A stretch of DNA of 64,000 nucleotides. Origin: Heyndrickxia oleronia. GTDB lineage: Bacteria > Bacillota > Bacilli > Bacillales > Bacillaceae_C. The notes below the pieces were generated by a model, which ran no database searches, was not told the DNA's origin, and worked only from the letters and a program-made list of their open reading frames with translations. Every line of letters begins with the position of its first letter. Position 1 is the first letter of the stretch. The translations under genes were made by a program, and so were the position numbers. The DNA is taken from NCBI RefSeq assembly GCF_017809215.1, contig NZ_CP065424.1, positions 4,998,501 through 5,062,500 on the forward strand, in the 5' to 3' direction. This document shows positions 1 through 7,859 of the stretch, one piece after another.

Positions 1-815
1 TCTACCCCGAATACATTTGGTCTCATTAAACCGAACTGAATAAGCTTTTGCTGATATTGTTCTCGAAGGTCCTTGTTTGGAATCATGATAATCGATGTTT
101 GTAATCCTGCTACATTAAAGGTTTTACTTGGTGCAGCACATATAATACTTTGATTCTTGATTTTTGGATTCACTGCAAATAATGGATGATGTTGATTTCC
201 TTTATACACAAGATCTCCATGCATCTCATCCGAAATAATCCACACATTGTGTTTTAAACATATTTCAGCAACCCTATTCAATTCATCAATCGTCCATACT
301 CTTCCAACAGGATTGTGAGGACTACATAAAATCAATACACTTGCTTTTGGATCGCTTGCTTTTTCCTCTAAATCAGCGAAATCCATTTCATATGTACCAT
401 TTTTATAAACAAGTGAATTTTGTACAATTTTACACTGATGATTTTCAATACTACTATAAAAAGGATAATATACAGGTTCTTGAACAATCACATGTTCTCC
501 AGGCTTTGTTAAAATCTGAAGAAGGATATTAATTCCTGGGATAATCCCTGGGCTAAATGATATCCACTCTTTATCTATATCCAGATCGAATCTTTTTTTC
601 CACCACTGGATAATCGAAAGATAATAACGCTCACAAAAAGTTGTATAACCATAAATACCATGTGCCGCTTTTTTCACCATCGCTTGCATAATTTCAGGTG
701 CTACTTGAAAGTCCATATCTGCTATACACATTGGGATAATTTCATTAGGATCAGGTATACTCGACCATTTAACCGAATGTGTACCCGTCCTTACCACACA
801 ATCATTCCAATTCAT
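1..815 (-). CDS. patB: PatB/MalY-type PLP-dependent aminotransferase / C-S lyase (partial)
   Basis: Fold-type I pyridoxal-phosphate enzyme of the MalY/PatB group, which cleaves cystathionine or related C-S bonds in the cytoplasm and can transaminate. About 271 codons are visible; the C-terminus lies beyond position 1. Translation from the ATG at 813-815 shows the N-terminal MNWNDCVVRTGTHSVKW block, the CSPHNPVGRVW substrate-binding motif, SDEMHGDLVY (PLP-ring Asp) and APSKTFNVAGL with the Schiff-base lysine. A TAGGGGG ribosome site lies just upstream. Family assignment is confident. Cystathionine lyase as the main activity is inferred from the family. Confidence 0.85.
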   Translation of the reverse strand, partial: MNWNDCVVRTGTHSVKWSSIPDPNEIIPMCIADMDFQVAPEIMQAMVKKAAHGIYGYTTFCERYYLSIIQWWKKRFDLDIDKEWISFSPGIIPGINILLQILTKPGEHVIVQEPVYYPFYSSIENHQCKIVQNSLVYKNGTYEMDFADLEEKASDPKASVLILCSPHNPVGRVWTIDELNRVAEICLKHNVWIISDEMHGDLVYKGNQHHPLFAVNPKIKNQSIICAAPSKTFNVAGLQTSIIMIPNKDLREQYQQKLIQFGLMRPNVFGV

Positions 816-904
816 TTTATAATCCCCCTATTACTCATACATCTACATAGCTTTAATATAACTTAGGGCAAACAATAAGAAAAGGCAAGCGCTTAATAAA
901 CAAA

Positions 905-945
905 TGCAAAAAAGAACTTTCATTTTTGAAAAGTTCTTTTTAATG
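905..945 (-). terminator. Intrinsic terminator of the P-loop ATPase gene
   Basis: The inverted repeat AAAAAGAACTTT / AAAGTTCTTTTT has a loop of about 9 nt. Read on the minus strand it ends in a T-run, 20 bp after the stop codon at 963. Confidence 0.75.
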
Positions 946-962
946 GCATATAGTGTCCTTTT

Positions 963-2075
963 TTACTCATTCATACTATATAAATTATTTTCTAATCGAA
1001 TAATTTCTTGATTAATCATTTGATAAAATTTATCTAAAATTGAGAAATCCATCGCCTCTACATACAATTTTTCTAACTCATCATGCAATGCCTTTGCTTT
1101 AGCTAAGCATTTCGTTCCTTCTTTCATCTGATCCTTATACCTTTTATGAACTTCTTTTATCTCTATATTATACTTCTCATCAGTACCAGGAGTAACAGCA
1201 GCCATGTATAGATCAATTATCTTATCACCTTTTCGATCTGGAAAGTATTCATGCGGATCGGTACTATCGAAGATAGCAAAGCTTAATTCCCTAATAACTA
1301 CCATATCAATACTATTAGGATCAAAACCGCAATGATAAATTTCCGTGTCAAATCCTCTTTCTTCTGCTACAGCAGCTACTTTCTTTAATAAAGTAGATTT
1401 CCCTGTTCCCGCTCGACCTTTTAAAAAATATCTTCTGTTTAATCCCTCTGTGATATTCGGAATAAAGTCTACTGCCCCTTTTGGTGTGGCCGCTCCTAAA
1501 AAACGGTGATAGACGATCGCTTGCTTTGATAAATGCTGCTCGCCAAATATTTGCTGAATCAATTCATCCGTTAATCCGTTTGCCTTATTAAAATCCATTT
1601 CCTTGAAATAAATTTCTTCTAGGTCATCATGTTCTTCTAATCCTTTTGCAAAAGTATCATATGCCAACTGAAATGCTCGACTTACTTCATTTTGCAGAGC
1701 TATAATTCGATTTTTATTTTGCTGTAGCCGTTCACTGTCCCATGCTACCCCTAAATTAACGTATTCCTCGATTGCTCCTGGTGCATTTGGTTCAACGATA
1801 TGCGGTGCCATTCCGTCAACGATTCCAAATTTAAGTTTAGGAATAATAACTCCATCAATTGAATCATTATCTGATGAACAATGAATGATTTCAATATCAT
1901 ACCCCTTATTTCTCCATTCACTTGCAAGTTTTTTCATCAAGCTTGATTTTCCTGTCCCAGGTCCCCCTTTTAGAATGAAAAGGCGGTCCAATCCCTTAAG
2001 ATTCGAATCAAATAAATTATAGAAACCTCTTCCTGTATTACCACCAGCAAAGTAATTTAATACTTTCCCTGCCAT
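963..2075 (-). CDS. PRK06851-type ATPase with two tandem P-loop domains
   Basis: Predicted soluble 370-aa ATPase of unknown role. It holds two homologous halves: GGPGTGKSS at about residues 37-45 and GRAGTGKST at about 220-228. Each is followed by a matching block (IEIIHCSSDNDSIDGVI in the first, TEIYHCGFDPNSIDMVV in the second). This implies internal duplication of one NTPase module. The ATG at 2073-2075 was preferred over the upstream in-frame GTG because AGAGGAG lies 8 nt before it and abuts the GTG. I recognise it as a conserved Bacillus hypothetical family and assign no pathway. It is monocistronic with its own terminator. Confidence 0.75.
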   Translation of the reverse strand: MAGKVLNYFAGGNTGRGFYNLFDSNLKGLDRLFILKGGPGTGKSSLMKKLASEWRNKGYDIEIIHCSSDNDSIDGVIIPKLKFGIVDGMAPHIVEPNAPGAIEEYVNLGVAWDSERLQQNKNRIIALQNEVSRAFQLAYDTFAKGLEEHDDLEEIYFKEMDFNKANGLTDELIQQIFGEQHLSKQAIVYHRFLGAATPKGAVDFIPNITEGLNRRYFLKGRAGTGKSTLLKKVAAVAEERGFDTEIYHCGFDPNSIDMVVIRELSFAIFDSTDPHEYFPDRKGDKIIDLYMAAVTPGTDEKYNIEIKEVHKRYKDQMKEGTKCLAKAKALHDELEKLYVEAMDFSILDKFYQMINQEIIRLENNLYSMNE

Positions 2076-2297
2076 GTAAAACACTCCTCTTACAGTAGGA
2101 TGAAAACAATCTCTCTACACATTAGCCTATGCAATTGATGATATTAGGTGAAAAGAAAAGCAAAAACGCCTCATTCATCTGCATAAGGATGGGTGAATAT
2201 GGCAATATCAATTTTATCTTGTAGTCAAAAGAACAAAGTTATTACTCAGTTAGCACATTGCCTAAAAAGCAATAATGTTTGCGAAAAGAGCCAAATA

Positions 2298-2344
2298 AAA
2301 AAACAACTTGCATTGAGATTCACTCATTCTACAAGCTGTTTTCA
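2298..2344 (-). terminator. Intrinsic terminator after small coiled-coil gene
   Basis: AAAACAGCTTG pairs with CAAGTTGTTTT (one mismatch) around a ~20-nt loop and is followed by T's on the minus strand, directly after the stop at 2349. Confidence 0.65.
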
Positions 2345-2348
2345 GTCC

Positions 2349-2540
2349 TTATTTATCGTTCTCTTCCATCTTTGCTAATTGTTCATTCAGGAGTTTTAGC
2401 TCCTTCTCAAGACCCTCTAATTGAAGTTCAAGCGGCGATAGATTCCCTTTAACAAACTCTAGCTTTTCTAGATCATGCTGGAGGCGAACATAATCCGCCT
2501 TTAAATCTTGAATTTTATATTCAATTTCTTTTCTATTCAT
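2349..2540 (-). CDS. Small coiled-coil protein, function unknown
   Basis: A 63-aa, highly charged protein beginning MNRKEIEYKIQDLKADYVRL. Heptad-like leucines run through nearly its full length (LEKLEFV..LELQLEGLEKELKLLNEQL), so a single long coiled coil is likely. There is no signal peptide or membrane segment. The ATG at 2540 was chosen because GAGGTG lies 7 nt upstream; an in-frame extension upstream lacks a ribosome site. It is followed by its own terminator. I do not recognise a named family. It could be an assembly factor or a spore-related small protein, but nothing in the neighbourhood decides this. Confidence 0.6.
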   Translation of the reverse strand: MNRKEIEYKIQDLKADYVRLQHDLEKLEFVKGNLSPLELQLEGLEKELKLLNEQLAKMEENDK

Positions 2541-2583
2541 TGATAGACACCTCAATTTCTACTATTAGAGTACCTAAAAATAT

Positions 2584-3102
2584 TCAGATATTCAATTCTT
2601 GAATATTCGACCATGCATATGCAACCTCTAATATACCACTATCTCCCAACGATTGTTCGGCTATTTGAATCCCTCCAAGCTTCTCGTAAAACTTCCTTGC
2701 TGAATGATTATCTTTAAGCACCCATACTAATAAAGAATGAAAACCTTGTTCATTGAGAAATTCTATTACCTTTTGAAACAATAGCTTGCCAATACCTTTT
2801 CGATGAAAAAGCTCTAACATATAAATGGTATAAAGCTCGCTATCAATATTGAATTCTCCAGTTCTTTCTTTACCGCATTCAGCAAAAGCAAAAATTTCAC
2901 CCTCGTCCGTTTCTGCTAAAAAGCATCGATAATTAGGATCTAAATTTTCTAATCTCGGTCGCCAATTTTCAAGTACTCTTTCGTAGGTACGTTTTTTAAA
3001 TGTTTCTTCTGAAAACATTCCTGTATAAGTTGTAATCCAGCTTTCATAGTGTACCTTGGCAAGCCCCTTAATATCATTAATTGTACCGACTCTTATTTGC
3101 AT
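2584..3102 (-). CDS. GNAT-family N-acetyltransferase
   Basis: A 172-aa acetyl-CoA-dependent acyltransferase of the GNAT fold. The pyrophosphate-binding motif A is RKGIGKLLF (residues 101-109), preceded by the beta-4 strand YTIYMLEL. The C-terminal NHSARKFYEKLGG signature (motif B) is present. Length is normal for a single-domain GNAT. The start is supported by AGGAG ending 9 nt before the ATG at 3102. The substrate cannot be told from sequence; small amines, amino acids or antibiotics are all possible. It lies 43 bp upstream of the coiled-coil gene on the same strand and may be co-transcribed with it. Confidence 0.8.
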   Translation of the reverse strand: MQIRVGTINDIKGLAKVHYESWITTYTGMFSEETFKKRTYERVLENWRPRLENLDPNYRCFLAETDEGEIFAFAECGKERTGEFNIDSELYTIYMLELFHRKGIGKLLFQKVIEFLNEQGFHSLLVWVLKDNHSARKFYEKLGGIQIAEQSLGDSGILEVAYAWSNIQELNI

Positions 3103-3245
3103 AGATTTTCACTCCTATACTAGTATGGTATAATAAGTTCTGCTTATAGCTTTGATGAGTTATTCATACTATTCTACCATTTAGTGGGCAATTATTTATT
3201 TCTTTTAAGCTCTTTTAACAAGAGAATAGGAAGGTGAAAATCTGC

Positions 3246-3896
3246 ATGGACCAGCATACTATTTCATCAATTATGGAAGTTATACAAGACTTAGTACCAA
3301 AGGATACCTCGATTGCCATAACGAATGAGAAGCAATATATTTATTATCAGCCGAGCAAACAAATTGATTTAAAAATTAAACCAGGTGATCGTATTAGAGA
3401 AGGTACAGCAACATACCAAGCATTAACTGTACAAAAAAAAATATCTGACTATATCGATAAGAATGTGCTAGGAATCTCTTACTTCGGTATATCCTTCCCT
3501 ATTATAGATGAAGGGCATTTGAAAGGATGTATCACCGCAATTCTTCCGAAAAAGCCAGCAACCTTCTCAACTAATTTTCTTACTGTAAAAACAAATGACC
3601 GTTGGTTGCCTGTACCATTTTCACAAATTATGTATTTAGAAGCCCAAAGTAGAAAAACAAATGTACATTCAGATACATTAATTGGTGCACATAAATATAA
3701 TTTAACAGAATTAGAGTTTTATTTACCCGATGATATTTTTATTCGATGTCATCGTTCTTATATTATTAATATTAATTTTATTGCAGAAATACATCCAGAC
3801 TCCCACTCAACCTTTTTATTAATTATGAAGGATGGGTCTAAAATTCCTGTAAGCCAGACTTATGCTAGTCAATTTAGAAAAATACTTTGCTTCTAA
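3246..3896 (+). CDS. LytTR-family transcription regulator with N-terminal sensor domain
   Basis: Probable DNA-binding regulator of 216 aa. The C-terminal ~100 residues are a LytTR domain (NRWLPVPFSQIMYLEAQ... then LPDDIFIRCHRSYIIN and DGSKIPVSQTYASQFR). The N-terminal ~110 residues have no receiver aspartate and resemble the small PAS/Cache-like sensor seen in some soluble chemoreceptors (GDRIREGTATYQAL...GISYFGISFPIIDEG), so direct ligand sensing is inferred. The ATG at 3246 sits 9 nt after AGGAAGG; the upstream in-frame GTG overlaps that site. It lies 230 bp upstream of the CoA-transferase gene on the same strand and is a plausible local regulator of it. Confidence 0.75.
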   Translation: MDQHTISSIMEVIQDLVPKDTSIAITNEKQYIYYQPSKQIDLKIKPGDRIREGTATYQALTVQKKISDYIDKNVLGISYFGISFPIIDEGHLKGCITAILPKKPATFSTNFLTVKTNDRWLPVPFSQIMYLEAQSRKTNVHSDTLIGAHKYNLTELEFYLPDDIFIRCHRSYIININFIAEIHPDSHSTFLLIMKDGSKIPVSQTYASQFRKILCF

Positions 3897-3926
3897 CAAC
3901 CCGCACTCTCGCTGGTTGTTTTTTTA
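3895..3926 (+). terminator. Intrinsic terminator after LytTR regulator
   Basis: AACAACC / GGTTGTT stem with a 12-nt loop, followed by a run of seven T's. It overlaps the stop codon of the regulator. Confidence 0.85.
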
Positions 3927-3957
3927 TGGAATATGACCACTTAGATTTGAAACAAAA

Positions 3958-4102
3958 TTGAATATTTAACACAGATCGATTAAAAACAGCTTTCTTTGAA
4001 TATTTTTACTACTTAACGGGCAAAATATTCTGCTTTACACTTTATAAAAGCCCTTTCATCCATAAACTAGTGAACAGGCATTCATTGATTGATAGAATAT
4101 TT
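3958..4102 (+). promoter_or_regulatory. Repeated TTGAATATTT motifs before the CoA-transferase gene
   Basis: TTGAATATTT occurs at 3958-3967 and 3996-4005, with the core GAATATTT again at 4095-4102 and inverted at 4023-4030. A TTTACA hexamer is at 4034-4039. The repeats could bind the adjacent LytTR regulator. The sequence is AT-rich, so chance recurrence is possible. Confidence 0.25.
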
Positions 4103-4128
4103 CAAAAGAAATAAAAGGATGACGAGAA

Positions 4129-5643
4129 ATGGAAATCAATATACCGAATTATATTAAAGACCCTCGCTTAATGAATCGAATTGTGTCTGCCCAAGAAGCT
4201 GCTTCATGGATAAAGGATGGAATGACATTAGGTTTAAGCGGTTTTACACGGGCTGGGGATGCCAAAGCTGTTCCAACCGCATTGATTGAACGAGCTAAAA
4301 ACGAAGCAATGAAATTAAATATATATACAGGGGCATCCTTAGGCTCAGATATTGATAAATTAATGGCTGAAGCTGGCATGATTCATAAACGAATGCCTTT
4401 CCAAGCAGACAGCACGATGAGGAAGAAAATCAATCAAGGAGAAATGCTTTTTGTTGATCAGCATTTATCACATATGGCTGAAGCTATCCGCTCAGATGTA
4501 TTAAATCCTATTGACTTCGCAATAGTGGAAGCGGTTTCGATTGATCAATCCGGATTCATTATCCCCTCTACTTCAGTGGGCAACTCATCTATATTTGTTG
4601 AAAAGGCAAAGCATGTCATTGTTGAAATTAATATGGCTCAACCACAAGCTTTAGAAGGTCTTCACGATATTTATGAGTTAGGGAAGCAAGGTGAAAGAGA
4701 ACCCATTCTGTTAAAAAATGTAGATGATCGTATTGGATCTGTAGGAATTCCTGTTCATAGTGATAAAATAGCCGGTATTGTATTCACTCATCAAGTTGAT
4801 TCAGCCTCTACGATCGTTCCACCTGATGAGGAAACACAAATCATGGCTAATCACTTAATACGTTTTTTAAAAAGCGAAGTTGAAGCTGGCAGATTAACGA
4901 ATCAACTTGCACCTTTGCAATCTGGGATAGGCTCAGTAGCAAATGCAGTGCTACATGGACTACTAGAATCTGATTTTACTAATTTAGAAGTCTATTCCGA
5001 GGTACTTCAGGATGCAGTCTTTGATTTAATTGATGCTGGTAAGGTACGATTTGCCTCTTGTTGTTCCATTACATTATCATATGAAAAGATGAAACAGGTA
5101 TACTCCAATCTAGATAAATATAAGAATTATTTAATTCTTAGACCACAGGAAATTTCAAACCATCCGGAAATTATCCGTCGTCTAGGACTAATATCCATAA
5201 ATACAGCCCTTGAAATTGATATTTATGGAAATGTAAACTCCACCCATGTTCGAGGCACACATATGATGAATGGAATCGGTGGTTCAGGAGATTTTGCTAG
5301 AAATGCACGTTTAGCGATTTTCGTGACAAAATCCATTGCAAAAAACGGGGATATTTCAAGCATTGTTCCGTTTGTCTCACATGTCGACCATACAGAGCAT
5401 GATGTTGATGTCATTGTAACCGAACAGGGCTATGCTGATTTAAGAGGATTAGCACCGATCGAGCGGGTTCCTCTCATTATCGAAAACTGTGTCCACCCAT
5501 CTTATCGGGACCAGTTAATTGAATATTTTGAAGAAGCAAAGCAAAAAGGTGGACAGACACCACATATTCTAGAAAAAGCCCTTTCTTGGCACATAAATTA
5601 TGAGAAAAATGGAACAATGCATCAACTAATACATGAAGTTTAG
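4129..5643 (+). CDS. Acetyl-CoA hydrolase / succinate-CoA:acetate CoA-transferase family protein
   Basis: A 504-aa cytoplasmic class I CoA-transferase. Family members move CoA between succinyl-CoA or acetyl-CoA and a carboxylate. The catalytic-glutamate motif is YSEVLQDAVFDLIDAG, with Glu291 the expected CoA-thioester-forming residue. The C-terminal HVRGTHMMNGIGGSGDFARNA block and VTEQGYADLRGL are typical of the AarC/Cat1 group, and the length matches. The start is ATG at 4129 after AAAAGGATG. The neighbouring LytTR sensor-regulator suggests induction by a carboxylate. Whether it is a hydrolase, a succinate transferase or a butyrate-type transferase is not resolved by the sequence. Confidence 0.85.
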   Translation: MEINIPNYIKDPRLMNRIVSAQEAASWIKDGMTLGLSGFTRAGDAKAVPTALIERAKNEAMKLNIYTGASLGSDIDKLMAEAGMIHKRMPFQADSTMRKKINQGEMLFVDQHLSHMAEAIRSDVLNPIDFAIVEAVSIDQSGFIIPSTSVGNSSIFVEKAKHVIVEINMAQPQALEGLHDIYELGKQGEREPILLKNVDDRIGSVGIPVHSDKIAGIVFTHQVDSASTIVPPDEETQIMANHLIRFLKSEVEAGRLTNQLAPLQSGIGSVANAVLHGLLESDFTNLEVYSEVLQDAVFDLIDAGKVRFASCCSITLSYEKMKQVYSNLDKYKNYLILRPQEISNHPEIIRRLGLISINTALEIDIYGNVNSTHVRGTHMMNGIGGSGDFARNARLAIFVTKSIAKNGDISSIVPFVSHVDHTEHDVDVIVTEQGYADLRGLAPIERVPLIIENCVHPSYRDQLIEYFEEAKQKGGQTPHILEKALSWHINYEKNGTMHQLIHEV

Positions 5644-5655
5644 TTGTACCAACAA

Positions 5656-5696
5656 AAAAAGAATGCCGTCAAGTTAGTTTGAGGGCATTCTTTTTA
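5656..5696. terminator. Bidirectional intrinsic terminator
   Basis: AAAAAGAATGCC (5656-5667) pairs perfectly with GGCATTCTTTTT (5684-5695). T-runs on both strands serve the convergent CoA-transferase and tcyP genes. Confidence 0.9.
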
Positions 5697-5708
5697 TTTT
5701 ACATAATA

Positions 5709-7091
5709 TTATGCTTCAATTGTTTTATGTTGCTGATATACTTCCTTATCAAGTTCTCCTGTTACCTTACCAGTTAATATACCTGCTGTCATACTTCCAC
5801 TTACATTTAATGCTGTACGGCCCATATCAATTAATGGCTCTACTGAAATGAGCAATCCAACAATAGCAATCGGTAAGTTTAGTACAGATAACACTATTAA
5901 TGCTGCAAATGTAGCACCGCCACCTACACCTGCCACACCAAATGAACTAATGGCAACAACAATAATAAGCGTCACAATAAACGATGGATCCATTGGATTA
6001 ATTCCCGCTGAAGGAGCTACCATAATCGCCAGCATAGCTGGATAAATACCGGCACATCCATTTTGACCAATTGACAACCCAAATGATCCTGCAAAATTGG
6101 CAATCCCTTCAGAAACACCAAAACTGCTAGTTTGTGTTTTAATGTTTAAAGGCAGTGTTCCTGCACTTGAACGAGAGGTAAAAGCAAATGTTAAGGTTGG
6201 TAATGCCTTTCTCACATATTTGACTGGACTTAATTTGACTAGTGCAATTAAAAGTAAATGAATAATAAACATAATAATTAACGCAACATAGGAAGCAATA
6301 ACAAACTTTCCAAGCTTAGCAATTGCTCCATAATCACTTGTCGCCGTTACCTTCGTAATTAATGCTAAAACCCCATATGGAGTTAATCGAAGGATCAAGG
6401 TAACAATCCTCATAATAATGGCATAAATAGTATCTATTATTTTTGCAAAAAACTCACCATGCTCTGGATCTTTACGTTTTACACCTAGAAAGGCAATTCC
6501 TACAAATGCTGCAAAAATAACGACGGCAATTGTAGAAGTTGGACGAGCACCTGTTAGATCTTGAAATGGGTTACTTGGGAATAATTCTATAATTTGTTGT
6601 GGAATAGTCATTCCCTGAACACCAACTACTTTTTCTTGCAACTCTGCGTTTCTCGCAGCTTCAGCTTCACCTTGATTTAGATGAATTCCATCTAAATTAA
6701 AGCTTAATGCTGAGCCAATGCCAACAGCAGCAGAGATCGCTGTTGTTCCCAATAAGATTCCTATAACTAAAAAGCTTATTTTCCCAAGGTTTTTCGTAAG
6801 TTTTAATTTTGTAAAAGCACCGACAATGGAAATAAAAACAAGTGGCATAACGACCATTTGAAGTAATTTCACATAACCACTACCTACAATATTAAACCAA
6901 TCTATAGTATTAATTGTTACTTTCGACGTCGTACCATAAATCAAGTGAATGATAAAACCAAAAATAAGTCCTAGACCTAATCCAGCGAATACACGTTTTG
7001 AAAAGGAAACATGCTTCTTTTGCATAATAAAAAGGCCGAAGATTAAAAGTAACAAAACAACAATATTAATAATAACAAGAAAAGTGTTCAC
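5709..7091 (-). CDS. tcyP: L-cystine sodium symporter TcyP
   Basis: A 460-aa membrane carrier of the DAACS (glutamate/dicarboxylate symporter) family that imports L-cystine. Helices start at the extreme N-terminus. The re-entrant serine-rich loop TFAFTSRSSAGTLPLNIKT and the GVAGVGGGATFAALIVLS / VEPLIDMGRTALNVSG motifs of the substrate and Na+ sites are visible. Length is close to Bacillus TcyP. The start is GTG at 7091 with AAGGGGG 7 nt upstream; an in-frame ATG is not available there. It has its own promoter with a possible CymR site (7217-7258), which fits control by cysteine availability. Distinct from the second DAACS gene at 38 kb, which is shorter. Confidence 0.85.
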   Translation of the reverse strand: MNTFLVIINIVVLLLLIFGLFIMQKKHVSFSKRVFAGLGLGLIFGFIIHLIYGTTSKVTINTIDWFNIVGSGYVKLLQMVVMPLVFISIVGAFTKLKLTKNLGKISFLVIGILLGTTAISAAVGIGSALSFNLDGIHLNQGEAEAARNAELQEKVVGVQGMTIPQQIIELFPSNPFQDLTGARPTSTIAVVIFAAFVGIAFLGVKRKDPEHGEFFAKIIDTIYAIIMRIVTLILRLTPYGVLALITKVTATSDYGAIAKLGKFVIASYVALIIMFIIHLLLIALVKLSPVKYVRKALPTLTFAFTSRSSAGTLPLNIKTQTSSFGVSEGIANFAGSFGLSIGQNGCAGIYPAMLAIMVAPSAGINPMDPSFIVTLIIVVAISSFGVAGVGGGATFAALIVLSVLNLPIAIVGLLISVEPLIDMGRTALNVSGSMTAGILTGKVTGELDKEVYQQHKTIEA

Positions 7092-7216
7092 TTTTATCCC
7101 CCTTAAAATAAAATAGCGCTGTTAAACAGTATTGTTGATTTTCTTTCCTCAAATTGGTTAAGTTAACCAGCAACATCGTTCTTAACAAAGCCAATTGTTT
7201 TTTTATTGCAAGCAAA

Positions 7217-7258
7217 ACTATATTATAATTAATCCAATCAGTCAAGTAGGAATTACTT
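7217..7258 (-). promoter_or_regulatory. tcyP promoter with CymR-like operator
   Basis: On the minus strand, TTGACT (7245-7240), a 17-nt spacer and TATAGT (7222-7217) form a good sigma-A promoter. The flanking TAATTCC ... GGATTA imperfect dyad overlaps the -35 and resembles CymR sites at cystine transporter genes. The leader is about 120 nt. The operator is an inference. Confidence 0.5.
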
Positions 7259-7331
7259 TAATCTATGTTTTTTTATCATATGTATTCACCCACTATTCAT
7301 ACACTAAAGAAAAGTTTCTCTAGTTAAATAA

Positions 7332-7366
7332 CGAAACTAAAAATCCTTTAAATTCGTACATATAAT
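7332..7366 (+). promoter_or_regulatory. Possible ECF-sigma promoter before small membrane protein
   Basis: CGAAAC (7332-7337), 17 nt, CGTA (7355-7358) resembles the TGAAAC-N16/17-CGTA consensus of sigma-W type factors. A TATAAT at 7361-7366 lacks a good sigma-A -35 at 17 nt, so either reading is possible. Confidence 0.35.
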
Positions 7367-7402
7367 AAACAACGAAATTTTTTTAAATAAAGGAGGATAA
7401 AC

Positions 7403-7816
7403 ATGCATTCCGTTTATTATTTTGTGTTCGCCGTACTCATTGCGGTGATCGGAATTTCTGTTAATTTTAAATTCCATATCGATAAGATGAAGGATAATCC
7501 AGCTGATCAAGGAAAAATACAAACGAAATTTTTTATAGCAAATGCCATCATTGAAATTATTCCAATTATTTTAGTGGTATTCGGTTTTATGAATACACGC
7601 CCAGTATCTAGTACAGCTGATTTACTGATTCCTATCGCTATAACCATTATCGCAACATTATTTGGTGTACTATTCATTTTTTTGCAATCAAAAGTCGATG
7701 TGACCGAGGAGATAAAAGCATTCATTCGCTCCTTTACATTTATTGGCCTCATGATGATTTTGGCTTTTCCTATTATTGCGATCATCGCGATGTTGCTTAT
7801 GTTGAACATGGCATAA
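7403..7816 (+). CDS. Small four-helix integral membrane protein, function unknown
   Basis: A 137-aa hydrophobic protein with about four membrane helices (residues ~3-22, ~45-63, ~73-92, ~105-135) and a basic loop after helix 1 (FKFHIDKMKD). Helix 2 carries a buried acidic residue within IANAIIEIIPIILVV. This is faintly reminiscent of proteolipid c-subunits, but the family signature is not clear enough to name it. The start is fixed by AAAGGAGGA 7 nt upstream of the ATG at 7403. It is monocistronic with a shared downstream hairpin. The possible ECF promoter upstream would suit an envelope-stress role. I do not recognise the gene. Confidence 0.65.
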   Translation: MHSVYYFVFAVLIAVIGISVNFKFHIDKMKDNPADQGKIQTKFFIANAIIEIIPIILVVFGFMNTRPVSSTADLLIPIAITIIATLFGVLFIFLQSKVDVTEEIKAFIRSFTFIGLMMILAFPIIAIIAMLLMLNMA

Positions 7817-7853
7817 AAAAAAGAAAGCTGCAACTGGGCAGCCTCCTTTCATT
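7817..7853. terminator. Terminator between convergent membrane-protein and nucleotidase genes
   Basis: GCTGC / GCAGC core with flanking GAAAG/CTTTC pairing. Read on the minus strand it runs into eight T's, so it mainly serves the metallophosphatase gene. Confidence 0.7.
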
Positions 7854-7859
7854 TATATC

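Noticed and set aside
880-898. Possible cre (catabolite) site GGCAAGCGCTTAAT upstream of patB
   Set aside because: It lacks the conserved right-hand C/W positions of cre; only the central AAGCGCTT palindrome matches.
2193-2378. 61-codon plus-strand open frame
   Set aside because: It overlaps the terminator and 3' end of the coiled-coil gene and has only a weak ribosome site; probably chance.
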